Assembly: GCA_003233115.1 (NCBI GenBank)
Contig: QIKV01000173.1
Coordinates: 1-35,787 of the forward strand
Direction of reading: 5' to 3'
Length of the DNA: 35,787 nt
Source: Oceanospirillales bacterium
GTDB taxonomy: Bacteria > Pseudomonadota > Gammaproteobacteria > Xanthomonadales > SZUA-36
Shown: positions 1 through 9,433 of the stretch, in pieces
Layout of the letters: every line of letters starts with the position of its first letter
Numbering within the stretch: position 1 is the stretch's first letter
Notes under the pieces: model-generated
What the model saw: only the letters and a program-made list of their open reading frames with translations
Database searches by the model: none
What the model was told of the DNA's origin: nothing
Made by a program: the position numbers and the translations under genes

Positions 1-24
1 GATATAAAGTGTCACTTATCCGGG

Positions 25-1494
25 TCAGTCTTTCGCATCGGTGTAGATATCGGGGTAGGTATATTTACATACCCTGCCATCCTGCCAGAAGCTCGGCATC
101 ATCGGGCCGTAGTTGGCAGAATAAGCCGTTCTTTCCGGTAGTTGCGGGATTTCCCGGAGGGCAAATACGAGCTGCGCCAGGGCGAGCAACATGCCGGTAA
201 GCAAAAGGTACCTGCCGGCCGCCGGTTGCCGCACGGGCTGCGGTGTCCCGACCACACTGAGCGCCCAGCCGCCTGCCAGGATCATGGCCACCTGGCTGGC
301 CGGCATGATCAGAACCCCGCTGAGGCCCGCATGCATGGCGCCCGCCAGCACGCTGGTCGCAAGCACGGCCCTTAATGGTGGGTCGGTTTGAGCCGCACGG
401 TCATGATATTTCAGTTGCCTGACAAACCCCAGCCCCAGCGTGATGACAACCACCAGCAACAGCAGGAACGCGGGTATCCCCCATTCGCCCATGATCCTCA
501 GTGGGAAACTGTGGGGGTGGGCGGGCAGCAGGCGATCACTGTTGCAGGCGTAACGGGTCGGCCCTGTCCCCAGCAGGGGTTCGCTGATGGCGTCTTCTAT
601 CGACAGGCGCCACAACATGCTGCGTCCTGAGGTATTCACCAGCGGCCTGCCGACGGAATAGGCAAAAAATTCCCCGCTGCCCGAGGGTGGTATCAACCAG
701 TGGTTGAGCAGCAGCATACCGCTATAGATTACGATGCCGGTGACCAGGCCTGCCAGTTGGTACTTTAACCAGAACCGGCGTAGCGCGGGCAACCACAGCG
801 CGATAAAAACCATCGCCGCCAGCAGGCTGACAACGGTGCCGCGGGCCGCCAGCACGATGACCAGGAACCACTGCAACCCGAGTAAGGCGATACAGACGGT
901 CTTTATCCAGCGTTTGGCCGGAAATATCCATGGCAGCGCTGCCAGCACCGGAATTGTCCATGTTTGCAGGTGGTTGTAAAAACGCGGGTGCGCAAAATGT
1001 ACCAGTGCCTGCGTGTAACTGAATTCAGACCCCAGCACCCAGCCGACCGCAAAACCCATAAACTCCTGGATGGCCACCGCGAACCCCATGGCGGCCAGCA
1101 GCACCACCGCCCATTGATCAAAACGCCGGCCAGCCAACTCGCGGCTGGCTGCCATGACGCCAATCAGCATGATCATCACCAACAGCATCGAGACATCGAC
1201 CAGGGCATAGGCGGGGTGGTCAAGCCTCAGAGACGATGCGGTGCCGAGTAAAAAGAACAGGGCCAGACTGGCCCGGTTCAATGGTGACAGACGGCTTAGC
1301 TGGGCAATGGTTGCTCTGCGAAGCGGGGTCCAGCTAACTGCGAATAGCATCGCAGCAGCAAATAACACCAACTGAAGCAAGCGTTTGGCATCAAATACAG
1401 ACAAAAAATCAAGCGGGAAAAATGCAGACGTTATCAGTAGGTACAAGCCGAATGAGACAACGACGGCTAAAGCCGGAGTTTTAGTCAATATCAA
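25..1494 (-). CDS. O-antigen ligase family (WaaL/PglL-like) polytopic membrane protein
   Basis: A 489-residue integral membrane protein with about ten or more hydrophobic segments. Around residues 270-350 a periplasmic-loop region carries the Wzy_C/WaaL-type signature: a GR..LW stretch, then PLLGTGP, then a HPHS motif followed by GEWGIP. Family members transfer undecaprenyl-linked glycans to lipid A core (WaaL) or to proteins such as pilin (PglL/TfpO). The C-terminal 50 residues are soluble and contain an FWQDGRVC stretch. The frame opens with TTG at 1494 (a second TTG lies at 1488). No ATG occurs until well inside the first membrane segments, so TTG initiation is likely. The start overlaps the end of pilR by 14 bases, suggesting translational coupling. 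Which acceptor it uses, LPS core or pilin, cannot be told from the sequence. Confidence 0.75.
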   Translation of the reverse strand: MILTKTPALAVVVSFGLYLLITSAFFPLDFLSVFDAKRLLQLVLFAAAMLFAVSWTPLRRATIAQLSRLSPLNRASLALFFLLGTASSLRLDHPAYALVDVSMLLVMIMLIGVMAASRELAGRRFDQWAVVLLAAMGFAVAIQEFMGFAVGWVLGSEFSYTQALVHFAHPRFYNHLQTWTIPVLAALPWIFPAKRWIKTVCIALLGLQWFLVIVLAARGTVVSLLAAMVFIALWLPALRRFWLKYQLAGLVTGIVIYSGMLLLNHWLIPPSGSGEFFAYSVGRPLVNTSGRSMLWRLSIEDAISEPLLGTGPTRYACNSDRLLPAHPHSFPLRIMGEWGIPAFLLLLVVVITLGLGFVRQLKYHDRAAQTDPPLRAVLATSVLAGAMHAGLSGVLIMPASQVAMILAGGWALSVVGTPQPVRQPAAGRYLLLTGMLLALAQLVFALREIPQLPERTAYSANYGPMMPSFWQDGRVCKYTYPDIYTDAKD

Positions 1495-2857
1495 ACTTCT
1501 TCAACTTGTAACGAAACGAACGAAAGCTGATACCCAGTAATTCGGCCGCCCGGGTCTTGTTGTAACGTGTTTTTTCCAGCGCATCCTCGAGCATTTTCTT
1601 TTCAATATCTCCGATATAGGTATCGAGGGTTTGCTCGTCGTTACGATCACCCAGGGACTGCTGCGATTCGTTGGCAGACACCTGCTCCAGCATCAGGTCT
1701 TCAACCGTAATGGTATGGTGTTCGCACATCGTGACGGCGCGTTGCAGGATATTGATCAGTTCCCTGACGTTACCCGTATAGTTGTGATTTCTGAGTGCTG
1801 CCATTGCCTCGGGTGAGATAACGGTCGTTTTTGCCTCTTCCCATTGTTCGGTAATTTCCTGCAGAAAATGCTTTGCCAATTGTTCTATGTCATCTCTTCG
1901 TTCCCCGAGGGGGGGCATCGGAAGTTCGATGACGTTTAACCGGAAAAAGAGATCGCTGCGGAATTTGCCCTTTTCAACCAGCGGGCGAAGCGCCTGGTGA
2001 GAGGCGCTGAGTATGCGCACATCCACCGGCACTTCCTGGCGCGCGCCGATCGGCAGCACCGCTTTTTCCTGGATCGCTCTTAACAGCTTGACCTGCATGT
2101 GCAGCGGTAAATCAGCCACTTCATCCAGCATCAGGGTGCCGCTGTCAGCGGCCTGGAACAAACCCTCTTTATCGGTCGCGGCACCGGTAAAACTTCCTTT
2201 GAGGTGGCCGAAAAATTCACTCTCCATCAATTCGGTCGGAATGGCGCCGCAATTGACCGGTACAAAGGGCTGGTCGGCCCGTGGACCCAGGGTGTGGATC
2301 AGGCGCGCGGCCAGTTCCTTGCCGGACCCGGACTCGCCGGAGATCAGAACGGGCGCCTGGCTGCGCGCCAGTTTCCTTATCATGGCCTTACATTTCTGGA
2401 TGGCTTCGGACTTGCCGGTCAGTTTATCCAGCCCGTCAATGGCAAAGGAGCTTTCATCTTCAACCGCCAATTCGTCCTGGCCGGACTCTTTGCTGCGTAG
2501 CTTGAGCGCCGTATTCACCAGCTTCCTCAGGATGGACAGGTCAACCGGTTTGGAGACGAAATCGAATGCCCCCATTTTCAGTGCGTACACAGCATCTTCA
2601 ACTTTACCGTGCGCGGTAATGACCGCAGCCGGCAATTGTGGGTACTTCTCCGAGATCTCACGGACAAGGTCAAGACCGTTGCCGTCCGGCAGGCGCATGT
2701 CGGTCAGGCAAAAACTGTAGCTTGCTGCAGACAGCGCCCGCCGCGCCGCACCCAGGTCTTCGGCGGTCGTAACCTGCAGGCCCATTCTGCTCAGAGTGAG
2801 GTCAAGCAACTCCCGGATATCAGGCTCATCATCAACGACTAATACATGGTGTTGCAT
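1481..2857 (-). CDS. pilR: PilR, sigma-54-dependent response regulator of type IV pilus genes
   Basis: NtrC-class activator of 458 residues. An N-terminal receiver domain (1-120) has acidic residues DDE at 9-11, phospho-acceptor Asp53 in the TDMRLPDG stretch and Lys103. The central AAA+ domain (about 145-380) has the Walker A GESGSGKE at 174-181, the sigma-54-contacting loop GSFTGA at 221-226 and a Walker B LMLDEVADL. A C-terminal Fis-type helix-turn-helix lies at about 410-458 (ends LGISFRSFRYKLKKF). The Ser in GSFTGA in place of GAFTGA is, as I recall, usual in PilR. Its kinase partner PilS is immediately upstream on the same strand (48-base gap). Known target in Pseudomonas is the pilA promoter; no pilin gene lies in this window. 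Confidence 0.93.
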   Translation of the reverse strand: MQHHVLVVDDEPDIRELLDLTLSRMGLQVTTAEDLGAARRALSAASYSFCLTDMRLPDGNGLDLVREISEKYPQLPAAVITAHGKVEDAVYALKMGAFDFVSKPVDLSILRKLVNTALKLRSKESGQDELAVEDESSFAIDGLDKLTGKSEAIQKCKAMIRKLARSQAPVLISGESGSGKELAARLIHTLGPRADQPFVPVNCGAIPTELMESEFFGHLKGSFTGAATDKEGLFQAADSGTLMLDEVADLPLHMQVKLLRAIQEKAVLPIGARQEVPVDVRILSASHQALRPLVEKGKFRSDLFFRLNVIELPMPPLGERRDDIEQLAKHFLQEITEQWEEAKTTVISPEAMAALRNHNYTGNVRELINILQRAVTMCEHHTITVEDLMLEQVSANESQQSLGDRNDEQTLDTYIGDIEKKMLEDALEKTRYNKTRAAELLGISFRSFRYKLKKFDID

Positions 2858-2905
2858 GGCTGGTAAATGTTTCCCGGTTTGATTTTTTGGGGTTGTCTGG
2901 TGATC

Positions 2906-4555
2906 TTACGATGCTTGGGCACCCATTGCCAGAACACCTCCGTCCCTTTCGTTCCGTGTCACCGCGAGGCGCACATGAAAGCGTGTGCCACTGCCAGGGG
3001 TTGAGTCTACCGTAAGTTCTGCCTGGTTGACGTCACAAAGCTGTCGGGCTATGTACAGGCCCAGGCCGGAGCCCTGCTTATGGGTGGTAAAAAATGGCTC
3101 GAAAATGCGCGCTACCTGTTCGTACGGGATGCCCGGGCCATTGTCTTCAACGGATATGACACAATACCCCGTGGCTGATTTGTGCACCATTTTAAGCCCT
3201 ACCCACGGTATGGCTGCATCCAGGCGGGCATGCCGCATTGCGTTTTCCAAAAGCTGCCATAGCGCCTGGTGCAACTGGCCACGGTCGAACAGAACCAGCG
3301 TTGGGTCTTCACTGGCGTTGATTTCAAGTTCAAGCCGGATGGCTGGCATCGCACTTTTGACTTCCAGCGCCAGTTCGTTCAAAAACCCGGTCAGTTCAAA
3401 AATATCGGGCCGTGATTTTTCGTGCCGCGATAACTGCAGGATATTTTCGACAATATCATTCATTCTGCACGACTGGTTGTGAATGATATCGACCAGGCGC
3501 ACATCAGCGTCAGTAATAACCTCCGATTCAGCCAGCAGTTGGGCGGAATGGCTGATCGCGGCCAATGGATTACGGATTTCATGTGCAATGCTGCCGGACA
3601 GGTTTGCCAGCAAATTGGCTGACAACTCCATGGCCCGTTGTGAAACCACATCGTTGTCTTCAAGAAAGATCAAAATACGGATGCTCGTGGTGCCAGGCAG
3701 GTCAACAAACTTGGGTAATATCCGGGCCTGGCTTGCATGTAGCGTCACCGGGGCAACGTCAAGGGAATGGTCCTTGCGCCATTTAGACAATGCCGCATCA
3801 AGTTGTGGCGAAATCTCGCCAAGGATCTTGCGCTGAGCCGCTGGACAGCCAAGTAAAAACCAGGCCGATTCATTCATTAGCTGAATCCGGCGTTCGGAGT
3901 CAACCGCCAGCACACCACTGCGCATACGGCGAATCACCAGTTCATTGATCTGTCCCAGTCGGGTCAACTCTACTGCCTGTTGTTCGGCGATCAAGCGGAA
4001 ATCCTTTAGCCAGTGGGAGAGCAGGTTTACCAGCACTGTGATGATGAACGTGGTGGTTCCGTACAGGCCCGCCTGTATCAGTTCCGTTTGTGGCTCACCC
4101 ATAAGCACGATGCTTGCAAAGGACTCACCTACAAATGCCATGACGACCAGAGACGCGAAAAACAGGGCCATCCGCATCGGTAACAAAATAGCGCCTGAAG
4201 CACTGGTGAAAATTAGCAGGATGGCTACCCCTCCTTCCAGTCTGCCAAATACAAACAGCAAAACGGAAAGGAAAAGAACATCAGTAAACAGCGAAACCTG
4301 GGCCAGGAAGAAAAGTGGGGTCGCCCGCCGCCGGGCTTCAAGGGCGAGGAACACTGCCATGACGACATAGGAGATCAGAACCGCTCCACCGATGGTTTCC
4401 ACATCCAGGACGTGGGTTGTGGCCAGTAAACCGGTAAAAAACGCAAACAACAGCGCGATGCTGACCAACAGCCTGAAGGCACTCAAATAGGCAACCACGC
4501 GGCGGGTTAGCGCCGCCGATAAAGGGTAGTTGCTGAAGTCTGCTGTCCGGCTCAT
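2906..4555 (-). CDS. pilS: PilS, membrane sensor histidine kinase
   Basis: A 549-residue sensor kinase that phosphorylates PilR. About six transmembrane segments occupy residues 25-185. A PAS-like domain (about 200-305) follows, then the HisKA dimerisation domain with phospho-accepting His325 in the AHEIRNPL motif. The HATPase domain has the N box around Asn438 (LLENAMRHA), G1 DNGPGIP at 471-477, an F box EPFFTTH and G2 GSGLGL at 495-500. All catalytic motifs are intact. In Pseudomonas PilS senses membrane pilin through its membrane segments; the six-segment topology here agrees. The start is the ATG at 4555. It is divergent from sucC across a 182-base gap and upstream of pilR in the same operon. 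Confidence 0.92.
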   Translation of the reverse strand: MSRTADFSNYPLSAALTRRVVAYLSAFRLLVSIALLFAFFTGLLATTHVLDVETIGGAVLISYVVMAVFLALEARRRATPLFFLAQVSLFTDVLFLSVLLFVFGRLEGGVAILLIFTSASGAILLPMRMALFFASLVVMAFVGESFASIVLMGEPQTELIQAGLYGTTTFIITVLVNLLSHWLKDFRLIAEQQAVELTRLGQINELVIRRMRSGVLAVDSERRIQLMNESAWFLLGCPAAQRKILGEISPQLDAALSKWRKDHSLDVAPVTLHASQARILPKFVDLPGTTSIRILIFLEDNDVVSQRAMELSANLLANLSGSIAHEIRNPLAAISHSAQLLAESEVITDADVRLVDIIHNQSCRMNDIVENILQLSRHEKSRPDIFELTGFLNELALEVKSAMPAIRLELEINASEDPTLVLFDRGQLHQALWQLLENAMRHARLDAAIPWVGLKMVHKSATGYCVISVEDNGPGIPYEQVARIFEPFFTTHKQGSGLGLYIARQLCDVNQAELTVDSTPGSGTRFHVRLAVTRNERDGGVLAMGAQAS

Positions 4556-4612
4556 TTTGTCCCTGCAGAATTAGCCCGTTGCATATCGCGGGCCTGCATA
4601 GAATTCCGTTTA

Positions 4613-4640
4613 TTGCGCGCTTGTGTGTGGAGTATATCAT
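4613..4640 (+). promoter_or_regulatory. Candidate sigma-70 promoter for sucCD
   Basis: TTGCGC at 4613-4618 and TATCAT at 4635-4640 are separated by 16 bases, about 100 bases upstream of the sucC ATG in the pilS/sucC divergent gap. Hexamer matches are moderate. This is a pattern call only. Confidence 0.3.
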
Positions 4641-4737
4641 TCTGGTTTATCTTTGCTTTAAATGTCGTTTCAGTGGAAAATAGCGCCTTTGGGCCCGGCG
4701 GTATCCAGGCCACAATTTTCAGGTGTTGGGAGCCAGT

Positions 4738-5931
4738 ATGAATTTCCATGAATACCAGGCGAAAGAACTGTTCGCCAGTTACGGAATACCTGTTCCCGCG
4801 GGGACAATTGCACGGACGCCAGACGAGGCGGTTATCGCGGCACAGGGTTTGGGTGGGCATCGGTGGGTGGTTAAAGCACAGGTCCACGCCGGTGGGCGCG
4901 GTAAAGCAGGTGGTGTCAAGCTGGTTCGCAGCCTGGACGAAGTGCGTGCGCAAGCCAATCGTATGCTGAACATGCGCATCACCACCTACCAGACAGGTGG
5001 GTTGGCCCTACCGGTGGATTTGGTGCTGATTGGTGAAGCGATCAATATCAAAACCGAACTTTACCTGTCCGCGTTGGTAGACCGGGTAAACCGGTGCGTG
5101 ACATTCATGGGCTCGGCGGCCGGTGGTGTTGATATCGAACAGGTCGCTGCCACCGAACCGGAGAAAATCGTTACCGTTAAGGTTGATAATATCGCCGGTT
5201 TCCAGGCTTACCAGGCTCGCCAGATGGGTTTTGGTATGGGCCTTTCTGCCAAACATGTCCGGCAGTTGACGAAGATCATGGCATCCCTCTACCGCTTGTT
5301 TACAGATAAGGACCTCAGTCTTCTGGAGGTTAACCCGCTGATTATTGACAGTAATGACAACCTGGTGGCGCTGGACGCCAAGATCAATACGGATGACAAC
5401 GCCCTGTTCAGGCACCCGGATCTGGCAGCAATGCGTGATGAGGCGCAGGAAGACCCGACCGAAGCCGCTGCCAGCCGCCATGGGCTGAACTATATTACGC
5501 TGGACGGGAACATTGCCTGCATGGTCAATGGTGCGGGACTCGCAATGGCAACCATGGATGTCGTCAAACTCAATGGTGGTGAGCCGGCCAATTTCCTTGA
5601 TGTAGGCGGGGGCACCAATGCAGAGCGGGTAAAAGAAGCATTCAAGATTATTCTTTCAGGCGATAGCGTTGCAGCTATCCTGGTGAATATATTCGGCGGT
5701 ATTGTCCGCTGCGACCTGATTTCCGAAGGCATCATCGCCGCAGTCAAAGAAGTCGGTGTCAATGTCCCGGTGATCGTCAGGCTGGAGGGAACCAAAGTCG
5801 ACGAGGGCAGGCAATTGTTGGCAGACAGTGGTCTCGCCATTATTTCTGCATCAGATTTGAATGATGCCGCGAAAAAAGCGGTTGCAGCAGTTGAAAATAC
5901 CCCAGGCAACAACAGTGGAGCAGCCCAATGA
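4738..5931 (+). CDS. sucC: Succinate-CoA ligase, beta subunit
   Basis: The nucleotide-binding, specificity-determining subunit of succinyl-CoA synthetase (TCA cycle: succinyl-CoA + NDP + Pi to succinate + CoA + NTP). At 397 residues it is normal for the family. The ATP-grasp domain includes Lys46 and the glycine-rich GGRGKAGG at 52-59. The C-terminal CoA-ligase domain has [10 protein letters not shown], the ANFLDVGGG phosphate-binding turn and [11 protein letters not shown]. The open frame extends upstream to a GTG at 4723. The ATG at 4738 is preferred because it gives the family-typical start [12 protein letters not shown] and has GGGAG a few bases upstream. It overlaps sucD by 4 bases (ATGA), indicating coupling. 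Confidence 0.97.
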   Translation: MNFHEYQAKELFASYGIPVPAGTIARTPDEAVIAAQGLGGHRWVVKAQVHAGGRGKAGGVKLVRSLDEVRAQANRMLNMRITTYQTGGLALPVDLVLIGEAINIKTELYLSALVDRVNRCVTFMGSAAGGVDIEQVAATEPEKIVTVKVDNIAGFQAYQARQMGFGMGLSAKHVRQLTKIMASLYRLFTDKDLSLLEVNPLIIDSNDNLVALDAKINTDDNALFRHPDLAAMRDEAQEDPTEAAASRHGLNYITLDGNIACMVNGAGLAMATMDVVKLNGGEPANFLDVGGGTNAERVKEAFKIILSGDSVAAILVNIFGGIVRCDLISEGIIAAVKEVGVNVPVIVRLEGTKVDEGRQLLADSGLAIISASDLNDAAKKAVAAVENTPGNNSGAAQ

Positions 5932-6797
5932 GCGTGTTGGTTGATAAAGATACCAGGGTTTTATGTCAGGGTTTTACCGGTAGTCAGGGTACTTTCCATT
6001 CCAGGCAGGCACTGGAATATGGCACACAGTTGGTCGGTGGTGTAACACCGGGTAAAGGCGGGCAACAGCATCTCGGCTTACCCGTGTTCAACACCGTGGC
6101 CGAGGCTGTCGCAGAAACGCATGCGGATGCAACCGTTATTTATGTGCCACCGCCATTTGCTGCCGATGCAATTTTAGAGGCAGCCGATGCCGGAATTGAC
6201 GTCATTGTCACCATTACTGAAGGCATCCCGGTGCAGGATATGATGCGGGTCAAGGCAGCCCTGGGTGCCCGGCCGACGACGTGGCTGATTGGCCCCAATT
6301 GCCCAGGCATTATCACCCCGGGTGCCTGCAAAATCGGCATCATGCCCGGTCGCATTCATAGCCCTGGAAAAGTAGGGGTGGTCTCCCGTTCAGGTACCCT
6401 GACGTATGAAGCGGTGTACCAGACCACGCTGGCCGGACTGGGCCAGAGCACCGTTATCGGCATCGGTGGCGACCCGATACATGGCATGAACTTTATTGAT
6501 TGCCTGCGTTTGTTCCAGGATGACGAACAGACCGAAGGTATCATTATGGTCGGTGAAATCGGTGGTAGTGCAGAAGAAGAAGCCGCTGATTTTATTTCCA
6601 GCTACGTGAGCAAACCTGTCGTGGCCTACATCGCCGGGGTGACTGCGCCGGCAGGCAAACGCATGGGCCACGCCGGTGCAATTATCGCCGGTGGCAAGGG
6701 CACGGCCGATGCCAAGTACGCGGCGTTGGAGGCGGCCGGTGTTTCGACCGTGCGTTCCCCGGCTGATCTGGGCAATGCGATCCGGGAACTTCTATAG
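5928..6797 (+). CDS. sucD: Succinate-CoA ligase, alpha subunit
   Basis: Partner of SucC; binds CoA and carries the phospho-histidine intermediate. Of 289 residues, the N-terminal Rossmann-like CoA-binding domain has [12 protein letters not shown] (13-24). The catalytic His248 lies in the [15 protein letters not shown] motif near the C terminus. GPNCPGII (122-129) and the RSGTLTYE stretch are typical. The start codon overlaps the sucC stop (ATGA), so the two subunits are likely made in equal amounts. The gene is intact and unremarkable. Confidence 0.97.
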   Translation: MSVLVDKDTRVLCQGFTGSQGTFHSRQALEYGTQLVGGVTPGKGGQQHLGLPVFNTVAEAVAETHADATVIYVPPPFAADAILEAADAGIDVIVTITEGIPVQDMMRVKAALGARPTTWLIGPNCPGIITPGACKIGIMPGRIHSPGKVGVVSRSGTLTYEAVYQTTLAGLGQSTVIGIGGDPIHGMNFIDCLRLFQDDEQTEGIIMVGEIGGSAEEEAADFISSYVSKPVVAYIAGVTAPAGKRMGHAGAIIAGGKGTADAKYAALEAAGVSTVRSPADLGNAIRELL

Positions 6798-6813
6798 CGG
6801 ACAGTCTGACCCG

Positions 6814-8481
6814 ATGATCAGAATCGCGCTGGCTCAACAGGACTTCCCGGTTGGCGACATGGCCGGCAACATGGTGCGCGCGCAGCAATGTATTGCCGAG
6901 GCCATTGCCGGTGGCGCCCACCTTGTCCTGTTCCCGGAAATGGCCATTAGCGGCTATCCGCCGGAAGACCTCTTGTTGCGCCCCGGTTTTATGCACCAAT
7001 GCCTTGCAGTTATGGATATATTGACCCGCAGTGTGTCTGGCATCGATGTTGTTATCGGCCATCCCTGGCAAAGCGGCAGGCAAAGATTCAATGCGGTTTC
7101 CTGGCTACGTGAAGGCCGGGTGATTGGTCGTTACTGCAAGCAATTACTTCCAAACTATGCCGTTTTCGATGAGCGCCGGTACTTTGCTGCCGGTAGCGGA
7201 CCACTGGTGGTGGATTTGCATGGTTGCAAGATAGCGACCCTGATCTGCGAGGACGCCTGGGATCCGGGGCCGCCTTTGATGGCCAGGGCTGCCGGAGCGG
7301 AACTGCTGTTGGTTCCAAATGCTTCACCTTTCAGGGAGAACAAGCTGGCGGATCGATTGGCAGTGTTCAATAGCCGCCATGAGGACTGTGGCTTACCCAT
7401 GGTCTACTGCAACCTCGTCGGTGGTCAGGATGAGTTGGTTTTTGATGGCCGCTCCATGCTGATGGATGGTGACGGGCTGTTCAGCATCCGCGCAGATCCA
7501 TGTAAAGAAGAGCTGATCATGACTTGCTTTGAGCCCGCATCTGGCCACTTGTACTTTGATGGCTGTGAGAATAGTCAGTTTGCAGCCAGCGATGAAGTCC
7601 TCGAAACGGAGGATATCAATCGTTGCGTTTACACCATATTGGTGCGCGGTCTCAGGGATTACGTTGCTAAAAATGGATTCAGTGATGTCGTTATCGGCCT
7701 GTCGGGTGGCATCGATTCCGCCCTGACACTGGTGCTGGCAGCGGATGCGCTGGGTGCCACGCACGTACACGCGGTTATGATGCCGTCAAGGCACACTTCC
7801 GGACTAAGCCTTGAACTGGCGCGCCAGCAGGCTGAGTTGCTCGGGGTTGACTATCGTGAAATCTCCATTGAGCCGGCCTACGAGGCATTGCTTGGAACCC
7901 TTGAAGTGTCGTTTGAAGGATGCCGGGCCGATGCCACCGAGGAAAACCTGCAAGCCAGGGTGCGCGGCAATTTACTCATGGCTTTGTCCAACAAGTTTGG
8001 CTGGCTGGTGCTGGCAACGGGGAACAAGAGTGAACTGGCGGTTGGCTACAGTACCATTTACGGTGACATGTGCGGTGGTTTTTCGCCGCTCAGGGACTGC
8101 CTCAAAACACGGGTGTACGATTTGAGTAATTATCGAAATAGCGTGTCACCTGCGATTCCACAAGCTGTTATCGAGCGGCCGCCATCTGCAGAACTGGCCC
8201 CGAACCAACTGGATCAGGATAGTTTGCCGGAATATGACCTGCTGGATCAGATCCTGTACCGCTATATCGAACAGGACTGGTCAATCAGCGATATTGTCGC
8301 GGCCGGTTTTAATGAGCCTGTGGTGCGCCGGGTAGCCGCCATGGTTATCCGCAATGAGTACAAACGGCGCCAGGGTGCACCGGGTGTGCGTATTACTTCG
8401 AGGGCATTTGGCCGCGACAGGCGTTATCCGATTACTTCCGGCTGGCATGAGGACCATGCCGGCAAAGTTCAGCCTGACTAA
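6814..8481 (+). CDS. nadE: Glutamine-dependent NAD+ synthetase
   Basis: Final step of NAD synthesis: amidation of nicotinic acid adenine dinucleotide with ammonia from glutamine. It is a two-domain protein of 555 residues. The N-terminal nitrilase/CN-hydrolase domain shows the Glu42-Lys109-Cys145 triad ([34 protein letters not shown]). The C-terminal ATP-pyrophosphatase domain shows SGGIDS at about 296-301 and the [12 protein letters not shown] stretch. The frame is open back to 6676 inside sucD, but the ATG at 6814 begins with the family-typical MIRIALAQ. There is no strong Shine-Dalgarno sequence. It starts 16 bases after sucD, so probably sits in the same transcript. Confidence 0.95.
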   Translation: MIRIALAQQDFPVGDMAGNMVRAQQCIAEAIAGGAHLVLFPEMAISGYPPEDLLLRPGFMHQCLAVMDILTRSVSGIDVVIGHPWQSGRQRFNAVSWLREGRVIGRYCKQLLPNYAVFDERRYFAAGSGPLVVDLHGCKIATLICEDAWDPGPPLMARAAGAELLLVPNASPFRENKLADRLAVFNSRHEDCGLPMVYCNLVGGQDELVFDGRSMLMDGDGLFSIRADPCKEELIMTCFEPASGHLYFDGCENSQFAASDEVLETEDINRCVYTILVRGLRDYVAKNGFSDVVIGLSGGIDSALTLVLAADALGATHVHAVMMPSRHTSGLSLELARQQAELLGVDYREISIEPAYEALLGTLEVSFEGCRADATEENLQARVRGNLLMALSNKFGWLVLATGNKSELAVGYSTIYGDMCGGFSPLRDCLKTRVYDLSNYRNSVSPAIPQAVIERPPSAELAPNQLDQDSLPEYDLLDQILYRYIEQDWSISDIVAAGFNEPVVRRVAAMVIRNEYKRRQGAPGVRITSRAFGRDRRYPITSGWHEDHAGKVQPD

Positions 8482-8494
8482 TTGAGAACGCCCC

Positions 8495-9337
8495 CTAATC
8501 CTTACCCCACGGCCACAAGCGGCGGAAGAACCCGCCTTTATCTGGCTTACCCGTGACCAGTGGGTTGTCCGGGTAGTTAAGTGCCAACACCTTCAGCGTA
8601 TCCTCGGCCAGTTCCGGCAAGCCCATCTCGGTATACGAGGTGTACAGAATTTCCAGCGCACTGGCGGTCTCCGGTGAGCCGGGATAAGTCTCAATGGCAT
8701 ACCTGGCACGGTTGGCAGAGGCAACATACGCTTTGCGGCGCAGGTAGTAGCGGGCCACGTCAAGCTCGTAGAACGACAGGTTGTTGCGTAAAAATACCAT
8801 GCGCTGGCGTGCGTCGGGTGTGTAACGGCTATCCGGGAAACGCCGTATCAACTCGTCGAAATCACGGAATGACTCGCGCGCAGCAGTCTGGTCCCGGTCG
8901 CGTACCCGTGAGGGCATCAGTCGCTCCATGAAGCCCACCCGCCGATCGTAGTTGGTCAGGCCGCGCAGGTAATAGGCGTAATCAACATTCGGATGGCTGG
9001 GATAGGTTCTGATAAACCGGTCGGCAGTCGACAGGGCTGCCTCAGGTCTGCCACCCTTGTGATAGGCGTAGGCAAGTTCGAGTTGGGCCTGCTCGGTATA
9101 ACGTCCGAATGGATAGCGTGTTGACAGTCGCTGGTACTCGCTAATGGCGCGTGACCAGTTTTGTCCGTTCAGGTAGTGCTTGGCATTTTCATACATTTCT
9201 GCAGCCGGCTTATCCTTCCCAACTTCTTTATCTTTTTTGCAGCCGGGGACGGTGACCAGCAGCAGCGCGATTATGGCGGCACTAAGCAATTTTGAAGTAA
9301 ATAAAAACTTCGCGGTCGAAGAAGCTTGAAACATCAT
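8495..9337 (-). CDS. bamD: BamD, outer-membrane assembly lipoprotein
   Basis: Essential lipoprotein of the BAM complex that inserts beta-barrel proteins. From the ATG at 9337 it has 280 residues (E. coli about 245). A signal peptide with hydrophobic core AIIALLLVTV ends in VPGC, with Cys33 as the probable lipidated residue. Five TPR-like helical repeats follow, beginning AAEMYENAKHYLNGQNWSRA, with the typical STRYPFGRYTEQAQLELAYA and VDYAYYLRGL stretches. The frame extends to 9400, but the extra 21 residues would spoil the signal peptide. Adjacent ATGs at 9337 and 9334 are both possible. Divergence from rluD-pgeF is the classic gammaproteobacterial arrangement. The gene converges with nadE with a 13-base gap and no obvious terminator hairpin. 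Confidence 0.93.
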   Translation of the reverse strand: MMFQASSTAKFLFTSKLLSAAIIALLLVTVPGCKKDKEVGKDKPAAEMYENAKHYLNGQNWSRAISEYQRLSTRYPFGRYTEQAQLELAYAYHKGGRPEAALSTADRFIRTYPSHPNVDYAYYLRGLTNYDRRVGFMERLMPSRVRDRDQTAARESFRDFDELIRRFPDSRYTPDARQRMVFLRNNLSFYELDVARYYLRRKAYVASANRARYAIETYPGSPETASALEILYTSYTEMGLPELAEDTLKVLALNYPDNPLVTGKPDKGGFFRRLWPWGKD

Positions 9338-9395
9338 AAGGCTGCTAACAAAATACTGAAGGCGGAATGATAGCGAAAAGAGCCCGATAAAGCCA

Positions 9396-9401
9396 TACAA
9401 T
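9396..9401 (+). promoter_or_regulatory. Candidate -10 element for rluD-pgeF
   Basis: TACAAT lies in the 96-base divergent gap between bamD and rluD, 33 bases before the rluD ATG. No convincing -35 hexamer is seen at 16-18 bases. Weak call. Confidence 0.25.
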
Positions 9402-9433
9402 AGAGCCCCTGAAACTGCATGTGTCTATTGGTT

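Noticed and set aside
2013..2720. 235-residue plus-strand reading frame within pilR
   Set aside because: It is antisense to the conserved AAA+ domain and its Ser/Arg-rich composition is typical of a shadow frame.
6676..6813. Upstream extension of nadE inside sucD
   Set aside because: The translation is unrelated to NAD synthetase. MIRIALAQ at 6814 is the standard N terminus.
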